From an uncultured Peptococcaceae bacterium (GTDB taxonomy: Bacteria; Bacillota; Desulfotomaculia; Desulfotomaculales; Desulfallaceae): 7,363 nucleotides of DNA. Made by a program: the position numbers and the translations under genes. Location of the stretch: contig CAJYBN010000143.1 in the NCBI GenBank assembly GCA_913064925.1, positions 1-7,363 of the forward strand. Direction: 5' to 3'. The first letter of the stretch is position 1. Every line of letters starts with the position of its first letter. A model generated the notes under the pieces. That model worked only from the letters and a program-made list of their open reading frames with translations. It was not told where the DNA came from and did no database searches. Positions 1-6,115 of the stretch are shown in pieces.

Positions 1-36
1 TTCGTGTTGGCCTGATTTGGTAATCTTGATAAACAT
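1..36 (-). CDS. IS1634/IS4-family transposase, N-terminal fragment (runs off left edge)
   Basis: Twelve codons are visible from an ATG at 36 to the window edge, reading MFIKITKSGQHE. This is the characteristic opening of IS1634-type DDE transposases, which start with M-F-I-[KR]-x-T-K-S-G followed by a strand such as YVQLVES. The enzyme would cut and paste the element with a DDE catalytic core; none of the catalytic residues is in view. An in-frame TAG lies five codons upstream (TAG-TAT-AAT-CAA-ACC-ATG), so the ORF cannot extend further 5' except within those codons. No clear Shine-Dalgarno sequence precedes the ATG, which is usual for transposases kept at low expression. The call rests on 12 residues from memory of the family and on the abrupt disruption of the neighbouring gene. 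Confidence 0.65.
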   Translation of the reverse strand, partial: MFIKITKSGQHE

Positions 37-178
37 GGTTTGATTATACTACTAACGGTAAAGGGCATCCCCAATATCCACATTGCCACTACAATTTTTT
101 CAAAGAAAATACCCTTGCCTTGATTTTACTGGGTTTTTGGGGTCGAAATGGGCAAAAATCATCTTGAACTGATAAACT
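1..178 (-). mobile_element. End of an IS1634/IS4-type insertion sequence
   Basis: This AT-richer stretch follows abruptly on the GC-rich RND gene, and read on the minus strand it leads into the first codons of a transposase at 36. It therefore holds the 5' terminal region of an insertion sequence that continues past the left edge. The exact tip is not certain. The RND reading frame is lost at about 178, where the minus strand reads TGAGTTTATCAGTTC, and I take the IS tip to be within a few bases of there. A TATAAT box on the minus strand (43-48) lies just upstream of the transposase start, without a good -35. The other end and the target duplication are outside the window, so the family is judged only from the transposase N-terminus. 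Confidence 0.72.
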
Positions 179-2292
179 CAGGAGCGCACGTCGACCGCCC
201 CAGGCGTGTTTTTCACGATTTCTTCTATCTTGCCCGCTAGTTCCGCCAGCTTTTCCTGGTCCGGTCCAGTTACCTCCAACTGAATAGGAGGACCCTGGTC
301 GCTGACTCCTACCACGGGCTCTTCCGTAACCACAATTTTCACCCCTGGGTAATCACGCTTCCAGGACCGCACCTTTTCGGTGAGATCCCAAACCGTTTGT
401 TCCCGCTTGGTTTTATCCACCAGCATTACTTCTATGGCGGCCAGGTGGCTGCCCGTGCCGCCAAATATGGAGCGGCCGCCCCCGATGCGGCTGTACGTAT
501 TTTCCACTTCCGGCAGCTGGTTGAGCCTGTGCTCTAGTTCGGCTACCACTTTTTCCGTGCGTTCCAGGGAACTGCCGGAGGGTAGTTCTATGTCCACGGT
601 GAATCGATTTTGATCCGGGGTGGTCAGAAACTCGGAGCCGGTCAGGCGCAGCGGGATCAGGGCGGTGACCGCCAGGGCCAAAGCCAAGCCGCTTGCCACC
701 ACGCGGCGGTGGTCCAGGGACCAAACCAAGGCGGCCCTGTAACGGCGCAGGGCGCGGCCGCCCATTTCTGCAAACGGGTTGGCGATTTTCACCCACTGGC
801 GGCGGTGTTTTTTTTCGCCGGGGCCGTGCCTTTCCAGGTGAGCGCTCAGCATCGGCGTTAGGGTAAAGGAAACGAACAGCGAGAAAAGCGCGGCAAAAAC
901 CACAGTCAAGCCGAACTGCCGGAAAAATTGTCCCACCAGGCCGCTCAAAAAGGCGATGGGTAGGAAAACCACTATATCCTGGGCAGTTATGGCCACGGCA
1001 GCCAACCCTATTTCCCGGCGCCCGTCAATGGCCGCGGTAACCGGGTCTTTGCCCATGGTGCGGTGTCGGTGAATGTTTTCCAATACCACGATGCTGTCGT
1101 CCACCAGGATGCCCACGCACAGGGTGAGGCCCATGAGCGACAGGAGGTTGAAGGTGAAGCCGCAAATGTACATCATCAAAAAAGTGCTGATGATGGAAGT
1201 GGGGATGGCCAGCATGACGGTTAACACTGATCGCCACCGGCGGAGGAAAAGCGCCAGCACCAGGCCGCACATCAGCACGCCTTCCACCAGGGTGCGTTTC
1301 GTTTCATTTAACGAATCTCGAACAAACGTGGCGCTGTTCTGGGCCACAATTAAATTAACATCGCCGGGAAGCAGGGACCGCACCGTTGCCAGCTGACGTT
1401 CGATGCGGGAAGCGGTTTCCACCGTGCTGGCATCGCTTTGCTTTTGGATTAATATACCTACGGCTTCCCGGCCGTTCAGGCGGAATTTACGCTCCACGTC
1501 GGCGTACTCTTCGGTGATGGTGCCAAGGTCGGCCAGCCGCACCGTGCCGCCCCGAAAGGGAATGCGCAGCTCGCCCAGCTCGCCAATGGAGTTGAACTTC
1601 CCCAGCAGGCGCACGGTAAATTCCGCTTCGCCCTGGTAAAGGTTACCTGCGGGTATGTTGACGTTTTCCATGCTGATCCGATCGGCCACGTAGTTGATGG
1701 AAAGGCCGTAACTTTCCAGCCGCTTGGCATCCAGGCGCACTTGCACCTCTCGTTCGCGGCCGCCAACTATTTCCACCATGCCCACGCCGGGCAGGGATTC
1801 CAGGTGCTGCTTTACCGTACCGTCTGCCAGCCTGTACAGCGCGTCCAGGGAACGGTTACCGGACAGCACCAGCGTCATGATGGGCTTTTCGTTCAGGTTG
1901 TACTTCCGCACTACGGGTTTATCCGCGCCGTTGGGTAGTTTATTTACCGCCTCGTTAACCGCCCTTTGTACTTCGTTGACGGCGGTGTCGGCGTCGGTGG
2001 ACATGGAAAATTCCAGGACCATCAGGGCCAGGCCCTCGGAGGCGGTGGCAATGTTACGCCGCAGGCCGCTGACCGGCGCCACTGCTTCTTCCAGCGGTTC
2101 CAGCACCTGCTCTTCGATTTCCTCGGCTCCGGCGCCGGGGTAATAAGTCACCACGGTGATATAAGGAATGTTAGTTTCGGGAAACAGGTCGGAACTGATG
2201 CGGGTATAGCCGGCCGCGCCCAGCACTACGAAGAACATGATCACCATTACCATCGCCGCCGGCCTTTGTATGGCCAGTTCTGTAATATGCAA
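178..2292 (-). CDS. RND (HAE1/AcrB-type) efflux permease, 3' end lost to IS insertion; probable pseudogene
   Basis: Proton-driven export permease of the resistance-nodulation-division family, normally about 1,020-1,050 residues with 12 membrane helices; only 704 codons remain. Visible are TM1 (about residues 10-30), the first porter half with the DLFPE motif (35-39) and PGAGAEEIEEQV (52-63), TM2-TM6 (about 333-485) including the paired proton-relay aspartates D398-D399 in GILVDDS, TM7 (about 530-548) and part of the second porter domain. The frame stops after GAVDVRS at an IS boundary, so TM8-12 with the partner Lys/Arg relay residues are missing and transport is not expected. The start is TTG: an in-frame TGA lies three codons upstream, GGGTGA sits at SD distance, and the MHITELAIQRP opening is that of the family. 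No membrane-fusion (HlyD-type) gene lies upstream; a partner could lie beyond the IS. Substrate is unknown. Confidence 0.9.
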   Translation of the reverse strand: MHITELAIQRPAAMVMVIMFFVVLGAAGYTRISSDLFPETNIPYITVVTYYPGAGAEEIEEQVLEPLEEAVAPVSGLRRNIATASEGLALMVLEFSMSTDADTAVNEVQRAVNEAVNKLPNGADKPVVRKYNLNEKPIMTLVLSGNRSLDALYRLADGTVKQHLESLPGVGMVEIVGGREREVQVRLDAKRLESYGLSINYVADRISMENVNIPAGNLYQGEAEFTVRLLGKFNSIGELGELRIPFRGGTVRLADLGTITEEYADVERKFRLNGREAVGILIQKQSDASTVETASRIERQLATVRSLLPGDVNLIVAQNSATFVRDSLNETKRTLVEGVLMCGLVLALFLRRWRSVLTVMLAIPTSIISTFLMMYICGFTFNLLSLMGLTLCVGILVDDSIVVLENIHRHRTMGKDPVTAAIDGRREIGLAAVAITAQDIVVFLPIAFLSGLVGQFFRQFGLTVVFAALFSLFVSFTLTPMLSAHLERHGPGEKKHRRQWVKIANPFAEMGGRALRRYRAALVWSLDHRRVVASGLALALAVTALIPLRLTGSEFLTTPDQNRFTVDIELPSGSSLERTEKVVAELEHRLNQLPEVENTYSRIGGGRSIFGGTGSHLAAIEVMLVDKTKREQTVWDLTEKVRSWKRDYPGVKIVVTEEPVVGVSDQGPPIQLEVTGPDQEKLAELAGKIEEIVKNTPGAVDVRS

Positions 2293-2385
2293 AGCATTTC
2301 ACCCGGTAAATTATTTCGCCGGGTTGCAAAAAAAACCTTTAACTGTCTGGCCGCCCTTACCGGTTTTAATGCAGGGCAAAAGAAT

Positions 2386-2404
2386 GCCCGGCGGTTAACC
2401 GGGC
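2386..2404 (-). terminator. Possible weak terminator after the 80-residue gene
   Basis: A six-base-pair GC stem (GCCCGG at 2386-2391 with CCGGGC at 2399-2404, seven-base loop) lies ten bases beyond the stop codon of the small gene. On the minus strand it is followed by ATTCTTTTG, a short imperfect U-tract. This may terminate or attenuate transcription entering the RND gene. No convincing sigma-A promoter is visible in 2293-2385 for the RND gene, so read-through is possible. Confidence 0.4.
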
Positions 2405-2414
2405 TTTAGCTGCT

Positions 2415-2657
2415 TTAAGATATTTTTTGCAGGTTTTCCTGTTGCCGTTGGCGCTTGTTGAAAACTTCTTCCGCGTAATCGGTGGAAACCAGGTATAAAT
2501 TGACCCAGAGGTCATGCTCGTTGTTTTTCCCTGCCAGTTCGTTGGCCAGTATTTTAAATTTCTTTTCTACGCGGTCTTTAAAAGAAGAGAATTCAATTAA
2601 CAGATCGACTACCTCGCGCTGGCTGTATGAAGTACCTTCTTTCAGCATCTTGGCCAA
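2415..2657 (-). CDS. Small hypothetical protein (80 aa)
   Basis: I do not recognise this protein. It is small, charged and predicted mostly helical, with no signal peptide, membrane segment or cysteine. It has a hydrophobic/charged alternation across EVVDLLIEFSSFKDRVEKKF (residues 15-34) and a Q/R/K-rich C-terminal helix (NKRQRQQENLQ). The start chosen is TTG at 2657, because AGGGGGTG lies eight bases upstream; the ATG three codons further in would be too far from that site. A near-consensus sigma-A promoter lies just upstream and a weak hairpin follows the stop, suggesting a monocistronic or leading gene. The combination of a strong promoter, strong ribosome-binding site and normal codon use supports a real gene. 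A helical cytoplasmic or protein-binding role is a guess only. Confidence 0.7.
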   Translation of the reverse strand: MAKMLKEGTSYSQREVVDLLIEFSSFKDRVEKKFKILANELAGKNNEHDLWVNLYLVSTDYAEEVFNKRQRQQENLQKIS

Positions 2658-2694
2658 GCAACTTTCACCCCCTATCGCAGGTAATATTTACCAC

Positions 2695-2724
2695 ATTATA
2701 AAATGTTTGGCGGCAAAGTGTTAA
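2695..2724 (-). promoter_or_regulatory. Sigma-A promoter of the 80-residue gene
   Basis: On the minus strand, TTAACA (2724-2719, five of six matches to TTGACA) is separated by 18 bases from a perfect TATAAT (2700-2695). Transcription would start near 2688, giving a leader of about 30 bases with the AGGGGGTG ribosome-binding site. It lies downstream of the terminator of the Q-rich gene, so the small gene is transcribed independently. Confidence 0.75.
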
Positions 2725-2741
2725 GGGGAAGAAATTGTCTG

Positions 2742-2779
2742 ATTATGAAAAAATTTAGAGGCCCCGAAAGCGGGGCCTC
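2742..2779 (-). terminator. Strong intrinsic terminator of the Q-rich gene
   Basis: A perfect nine-base-pair stem, GAGGCCCCG (2758-2766) with CGGGGCCTC (2771-2779), closes a four-base loop. On the minus strand it is followed by TAAATTTTTTCAT, a good U-tract. It stands about 20 bases beyond the stop codon of the Q-rich gene and insulates it from the next minus-strand gene. Confidence 0.9.
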
Positions 2780-2799
2780 ATAAACCGGATGGCAGTAAT

Positions 2800-3495
2800 T
2801 TAAAACACGGGGTTGTAAGCCGCTGTGCCAAGCTGGTTGCTTTGCTGCAGGTTCTGGTTCATTCGGTTAGCCAGTGCTTGCTGGGCCTGCTGGCTAATTT
2901 GCTGGTTCTGCATGAAGCTTTGCGCTCCTTGAGCCAGGTTTTGATTCTGCAGCTGGTTCTGGAACTGGTTACTGTAGCTCTGGGCATAGCTCGGGAAGCC
3001 GCTTGCTGCATAACCGCCAAAAGGCTGGGAGAAGGTCTGAGCGTAACCGGCCTGGATCGGCGTATATTGGGCTCCCATCACCTGCCCGGTGCCGTACCTT
3101 TGCTGTTGGAAGGGGAATGCTGAAGTGTAGTTGGGCTGGTAATACTGCCCGGTGCCAAACATGCCGGTTTGTCCGGGTGATACTTGGGTGCCGAAGGTGC
3201 CGAACTGCTGGCCGAAGCCCGCGTAACCTCCGAACGTGGTTTGGCCCGGGGCTAACTGTTGGGTCATTTGCTGCGCAGCGCTGCTCACCGCGTTCAGATC
3301 GCTGTTAATGCGGCTGCAAATTTGCTGGATGCGCTGCAATTGCTGGGTGGCGTTGATCTCATGTTGCTGTAAGCGCTGTAATTGTGCGGCATTGTTTTGT
3401 TCGAACTGTTGTAGCTGGGAAGTTGCTTGGGCAATGTCGTTGACTTCCTGGCGCAATCTTTGGATCTGCTGTTGCAATTGGTAAATTTGATCCAT
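2800..3495 (-). CDS. Q-rich coiled-coil / prion-like low-complexity protein (231 aa), function unknown
   Basis: I do not recognise a family. About a quarter of the 231 residues are glutamine (59 by hand count), and there is no lysine or tryptophan and a single cysteine (C60). Residues 1-80 show heptad-like spacing (IYQLQQQIQRLRQEV, QLQRLQQHEINATQQL) that suggests a coiled coil. From about 83 to 178 the chain is rich in G, F, Y, Q, T and P (FGGYAGFGQQFGTFG, FGGYAASGFPSY), and 178-222 is Q/N-rich. After D66 there is no acidic residue and only two arginines (133, 211), so the tail is nearly uncharged and probably disordered or self-associating. No signal peptide or membrane helix. The start is ATG with AAGGGGGT seven bases upstream; a strong terminator follows. 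It lies 83 bases downstream of the peptide-binding protein gene on the same strand. A structural, spore-surface or condensate-forming role is conceivable but unproven. Confidence 0.85.
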   Translation of the reverse strand: MDQIYQLQQQIQRLRQEVNDIAQATSQLQQFEQNNAAQLQRLQQHEINATQQLQRIQQICSRINSDLNAVSSAAQQMTQQLAPGQTTFGGYAGFGQQFGTFGTQVSPGQTGMFGTGQYYQPNYTSAFPFQQQRYGTGQVMGAQYTPIQAGYAQTFSQPFGGYAASGFPSYAQSYSNQFQNQLQNQNLAQGAQSFMQNQQISQQAQQALANRMNQNLQQSNQLGTAAYNPVF

Positions 3496-3537
3496 GAATT
3501 TACCCCCTTTGGCATGGTTTTGGTTTTTTGTATCCGG

Positions 3538-3565
3538 TGTATATTCTGTTCCATATTGCGGGCAA
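3538..3565 (-). promoter_or_regulatory. Candidate promoter of the Q-rich gene
   Basis: On the minus strand TTGCCC (3565-3560) and TATACA (3543-3538) are separated by 16 bases; each matches the sigma-A consensus at four of six positions. Transcription would start near 3531, about 35 bases before the ATG. The match is modest, and read-through from the upstream gene is an alternative because no terminator is seen after it. Confidence 0.4.
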
Positions 3566-3568
3566 TAT
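3553..3568. repeat. Short palindrome ATATTGC-GG-GCAATAT
   Basis: A perfect 7-2-7 inverted repeat lies in the 83-base gap between the peptide-binding protein gene and the Q-rich gene. It covers the candidate -35 box of the latter. It has no following U-tract on either strand, so it is better read as a possible operator than as a terminator. Confidence 0.5.
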
Positions 3569-3578
3569 TAGTGGGAGT

Positions 3579-5168
3579 TCATGGAAATTGAGGAACGTGT
3601 TTTTTCACCCCGGACAAGTTATGCCACCCCGTGGGGTTGAGAATAAAACCATGCACAAAAGGAGAGGCGGCGGCATAGTGCAGGCTGTGGTTGAGTACCA
3701 CCCAGGGAACATCTTTATTTATGATTTCCTGGGCGCGGGTGTACAGTTCCTGACGAATTTCGGCATCGGTGGCGTTGCGGGCGCTTACCAGCAGGGTTTC
3801 CAACCGGGCATTGTGGTAACGGGTGATGTTTAAACCGTTTTCTATTTGGCTTTGCGTCAACAGGGTGTATAGGAAATTGTCGGGGTCCCCGTTGTCGCTG
3901 ATCCATCCGTAAAGAAAGGCATCTCCTTCGCGCCTGTTGAGTGCCTGTTTAAATGCCTGCCAGGGGTAGGCTTGAATTTTTACGTTTATACCTTCCTTGC
4001 CCAGCGCCTGGGCCACCGCATCGGCCAGCATTTTGCCGCCCCCGGGGCTGTAGGGGCGCGGGTCGGTGTAGGTAAGCAGGGTGAAAGAAAATCCGTCCCC
4101 GCAGCCGGCCTCCCGCATGAGTTCGGCTGCCCTGCCCGGGTCGTAGCCGGCCTGCTGCGTACCGACATCATAGCCTAGTACAGCCGGCGGCAGAGTTCCC
4201 CGCGCCGGCTGTACATTCTGGAACCAAAGCTGCCGAAAGATTTGCTCCCGGTCCAGGGTCGCGGCTACAGCCCGGCGCAAGTTGGGCCGGTTAAAGGGCT
4301 TGCGGTCGGTGTAAAAACCAAGGTAACCGATATCCAGCCCGGTGGTACGAAAAACCGGGTAACCCCGGAGGCGCAGCCGCGACGCGTGTGCAAAGGCCAG
4401 GTCCAGGGCAATGTCCGCCTGCCCAGTGAGCAGCATTTCCGCCCTTTGTTCGGTATCCGGCACGCTGACGAAGAGCACTTCGTCTACCCCGGGCGGCTCT
4501 CCCCAGTAAGTGCTGTTGGCCACCACAAGTACACCGCCGTCCCTAATGCCGCCCAGTTTGAACGGCCCCGTTCCTGCCGGCAGCACGCCGGCCTGGCGGG
4601 CCGTAGCCGGGCTGACCATCGAGGCCGCCATGGGTGCGGCCAGGTTGTTTGGCAGCGGTGCGTAAGGGTACTTGAGATGGAACCGTACGGTATACCGGTC
4701 CACTGTTTCCACCTTATCCACCGGAGCATAAACAAAGTCTGCGTAGGTAGTGGAACCTTCGTATTTTTGCAAAGACCTGGTTACGTTAAATTGTACCGCA
4801 GCGGCATCAAAGGGGGTTCCGTCGTGAAAACGCACGTTGCGGCGCAAGTGAAAGGTCCAGGTCAGCCCGTCATCCGAAACATCCCAGGATCGGGCCAGGC
4901 ACGGCTCTACCTGTGCCGTCCCTGGTTTAAAGCGCACCAGCCCTTCAAAGACATTGGCAATTACTCTTATCGACCCGGTATCCGCGGCCAGGGCGGGGTC
5001 GAAAACGGAGGCCGGGTACTCCTGGGCCACCACCAACCGGTTGGGGGTACTTTTACCGGTTAAAGTGGCTCTTTCCGCGGTATTTTTTTGCTTGCTCCCG
5101 TGGTTAAATACAAACATGACTACCAGGCAAAGAAATAATACCAGGATCGCGTTATTCAGCTTTTCCAT
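3579..5168 (-). CDS. Peptide/solute-binding protein of an ABC transporter (family 5, DppA/OppA-type)
   Basis: Extracytoplasmic substrate-binding protein (SBP_bac_5) that would deliver a dipeptide, oligopeptide or similar solute to an ABC importer. The family signature is clear: the cluster-5 segment around residues 91-125 (LARSWDVSDDGLTW, then VRFHDGTPFDAAAV), GTGPFKL (199-205) and GWISDNGDPDNFL (421-433), the last close to the DppA-type SDNGDPDNF region. The length of 529 is usual for the family. Residues 7-21 are strongly hydrophobic, but C14 lies in the middle of that stretch (VLFLCLVV) and there is no lipobox, so the protein is predicted to be anchored by an uncleaved N-terminal helix or released by signal peptidase I. 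The start is ATG preceded by GGGGGATG. No permease or ATPase gene adjoins it, so it is an orphan binding protein here. Its promoter carries a palindrome, suggesting specific regulation. The ligand cannot be told from sequence. Confidence 0.93.
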   Translation of the reverse strand: MEKLNNAILVLFLCLVVMFVFNHGSKQKNTAERATLTGKSTPNRLVVAQEYPASVFDPALAADTGSIRVIANVFEGLVRFKPGTAQVEPCLARSWDVSDDGLTWTFHLRRNVRFHDGTPFDAAAVQFNVTRSLQKYEGSTTYADFVYAPVDKVETVDRYTVRFHLKYPYAPLPNNLAAPMAASMVSPATARQAGVLPAGTGPFKLGGIRDGGVLVVANSTYWGEPPGVDEVLFVSVPDTEQRAEMLLTGQADIALDLAFAHASRLRLRGYPVFRTTGLDIGYLGFYTDRKPFNRPNLRRAVAATLDREQIFRQLWFQNVQPARGTLPPAVLGYDVGTQQAGYDPGRAAELMREAGCGDGFSFTLLTYTDPRPYSPGGGKMLADAVAQALGKEGINVKIQAYPWQAFKQALNRREGDAFLYGWISDNGDPDNFLYTLLTQSQIENGLNITRYHNARLETLLVSARNATDAEIRQELYTRAQEIINKDVPWVVLNHSLHYAAASPFVHGFILNPTGWHNLSGVKKHVPQFP

Positions 5169-5197
5169 GTCACATCCCCCTGCATTTATTTAACATA

Positions 5198-5216
5198 TAT
5201 AACAGATACTGTTATA
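5198..5216. repeat. Perfect 8-3-8 palindrome, probable operator
   Basis: TATAACAG (5198-5205), spacer ATA, CTGTTATA (5209-5216) form a perfect inverted repeat of 19 bases. It covers the -10 box and the expected start site of the peptide-binding protein promoter, the classic position for a dimeric repressor. No U-tract follows, so it is not a terminator. The cognate regulator is not in the window. Confidence 0.7.
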
Positions 5217-5240
5217 CCGGCAGAAAATCCTTTCGGACAA
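5211..5240 (-). promoter_or_regulatory. Sigma-A promoter of the peptide-binding protein gene
   Basis: On the minus strand TTGTCC (5240-5235, four of six) is separated by 18 bases from TATAAC (5216-5211, five of six). The expected start is near 5204, inside the palindrome, with a leader of about 35 bases. The -35 box begins directly after the U-tract of the upstream terminator. Confidence 0.55.
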
Positions 5241-5262
5241 TAAAAAAAGCCCTTGCGGGCCT
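5241..5262 (-). terminator. Intrinsic terminator of the PspA-like gene
   Basis: On the minus strand the stem AGGCCC-GCAA-GGGCTT (5262-5247) has a GCAA tetraloop and runs into TTTTTTTATTG. It lies about 12 bases beyond the stop codon of the PspA-like gene and separates it from the peptide-binding protein gene. Confidence 0.88.
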
Positions 5263-5273
5263 GGCAGGGGGAC

Positions 5274-5972
5274 TTATAAACTTTGCGCCATTTCCTTTTT
5301 TAAGGAGTTGAGTTCTTCCCGAGCTTTGTTGGTGATGATAACTCGCTGCAGCTCTTGCTCCAGCTCGTCTTCCCCAGTTTTCGTCAACAGGTTGCGGGGC
5401 TGCAGTTTGCTCAGCAAGGCGGCGCCCTGTTGTGTTACCGCTGATTTGTGCTGAATGCGTTCTACAGCCAGGCTTAATTCCTTTACTCCGGCCCTGGTAT
5501 TTGCCAGCAGCCTGTTTAACGCATGTTGTTCGGTGGCGGTAAAGGAACGGATGGGCATTAATTCCCTTTGCGCGCGAAAGCTTTCTATTAAGGTGACCAG
5601 CTTGTTTTCTATGGATAAAAGCTCCCCACGGTTTTTTTCCAGGTCGGCCATGCACTCTTCCAGCTTGTTTAATTGGATAATAATTTCCTGTTTTTGCTGC
5701 AGCAAAACAGCGGCCAGTTTTTCTCGCCCCTGGGACAGCAAGTGCCGCGCCTGCCTCCTACATTCTCCGGCGGCTTCCCCGAGTTGCGCCGCCCGGGATT
5801 CCAGGCGCCTTAACGAAGTTTCCACTTCCTCCCTGCACTGCCGGACGGAGCGTAATATTTCCACCTGCTGCTGGTAGGCGTTTTCCAATTCCTGCTGCGG
5901 GTCGTAAAATTTTTGCAGCAGGCTGTTGATGCCGGATTTTAAAAGGGTGGACAGGCTGGCCAGAATGCGCAT
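5274..5972 (-). CDS. PspA/IM30 (Vipp1) family membrane-stress protein
   Basis: Member of the PspA/IM30 family, ESCRT-III-like proteins that polymerise on the inner face of the cytoplasmic membrane and help maintain its integrity under stress. At 232 residues the length is typical. The family opening is visible: a short amphipathic N-terminal helix (MRILASLSTLLKSGINSLLQ, residues 1-20) followed by KFYDPQQELENAY (21-33), matching the family pattern of a helix then D-P-x-x-x-L-x-x. The rest is almost all helical and charged, with the hairpin-type pair at about 25-80 and 83-140 and the family-like GREKLAAVLLQQKQE (82-96). Unusually it has three cysteines (C46, C71, C107). The start is ATG with GGAGGGG nine bases upstream. 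It is flanked by its own promoter and terminator and so is monocistronic; no PspF, PspC or LiaSR-type regulator is next to it. Moderate divergence leaves the exact subgroup (PspA, LiaH or Vipp1) open. Confidence 0.85.
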   Translation of the reverse strand: MRILASLSTLLKSGINSLLQKFYDPQQELENAYQQQVEILRSVRQCREEVETSLRRLESRAAQLGEAAGECRRQARHLLSQGREKLAAVLLQQKQEIIIQLNKLEECMADLEKNRGELLSIENKLVTLIESFRAQRELMPIRSFTATEQHALNRLLANTRAGVKELSLAVERIQHKSAVTQQGAALLSKLQPRNLLTKTGEDELEQELQRVIITNKAREELNSLKKEMAQSL

Positions 5973-5998
5973 GTTTACTTTCCCCTCCGGGTACTTTT

Positions 5999-6028
5999 AT
6001 TATACCGGCAGGCGGCGAAAACAGTCAA
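5999..6028 (-). promoter_or_regulatory. Strong sigma-A promoter of the PspA-like gene
   Basis: On the minus strand TTGACT (6028-6023, five of six) and a perfect TATAAT (6004-5999) are separated by 18 bases. The start would be near 5992, giving a short leader of about 20 bases that includes GGAGGGG. This suggests house-keeping transcription rather than a sigma-54 psp-type promoter. A loose AAAACA/TGTTTT inverted repeat (6018-6037) overlaps the -35 box. Confidence 0.8.
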
Positions 6029-6052
6029 AAATGTTTTGTAAAAGGGATTACG

Positions 6053-6063
6053 GGCGAGTCGCC
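6053..6063. repeat. Short GC palindrome GGCGA-G-TCGCC
   Basis: An 11-base dyad with a single central base lies between the divergent PspA-like and endonuclease IV-type genes, directly before the tandem direct repeat. It has no U-tract. It could be part of a regulator site, but it is short and may be chance. Confidence 0.35.
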
Positions 6064-6097
6064 GAAAGAATTTAACTAACAGAAAGAATTTAACTAA
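6064..6097. repeat. Tandem 16-bp direct repeat upstream of the endonuclease gene
   Basis: GAAAGAATTTAACTAA occurs at 6064-6079 and again, identical, at 6082-6097, a period of 18 bases. It lies 35 bases before the TTG start of the plus-strand gene, where its promoter would be expected, and no clear sigma-A promoter is visible there. Either a tandem duplication or a double binding site for a regulator would explain it. Confidence 0.75.
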
Positions 6098-6115
6098 GGG
6101 AAACCAAAAGATACC

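Noticed and set aside
1966..2409. Plus-strand open frame of 147 codons
   Set aside because: Antisense to the RND N-terminus, histidine- and glycine-rich low-quality translation, no ribosome-binding site.
2293..2414. Promoter for the RND gene
   Set aside because: Only poor matches (e.g. TAATTT without a -35 at proper distance) are visible on the minus strand; transcription may come from the upstream small gene.
3553..3568. Palindrome as terminator of the peptide-binding protein gene
   Set aside because: The loop is only two to four bases, the stem is AT-rich and no U-tract follows on the minus strand.
4242..5063. Plus-strand open frame of 273 codons
   Set aside because: It lies entirely antisense to the peptide-binding protein gene, has no ribosome-binding site and encodes no recognisable motif; a shadow of the GC-rich coding strand.
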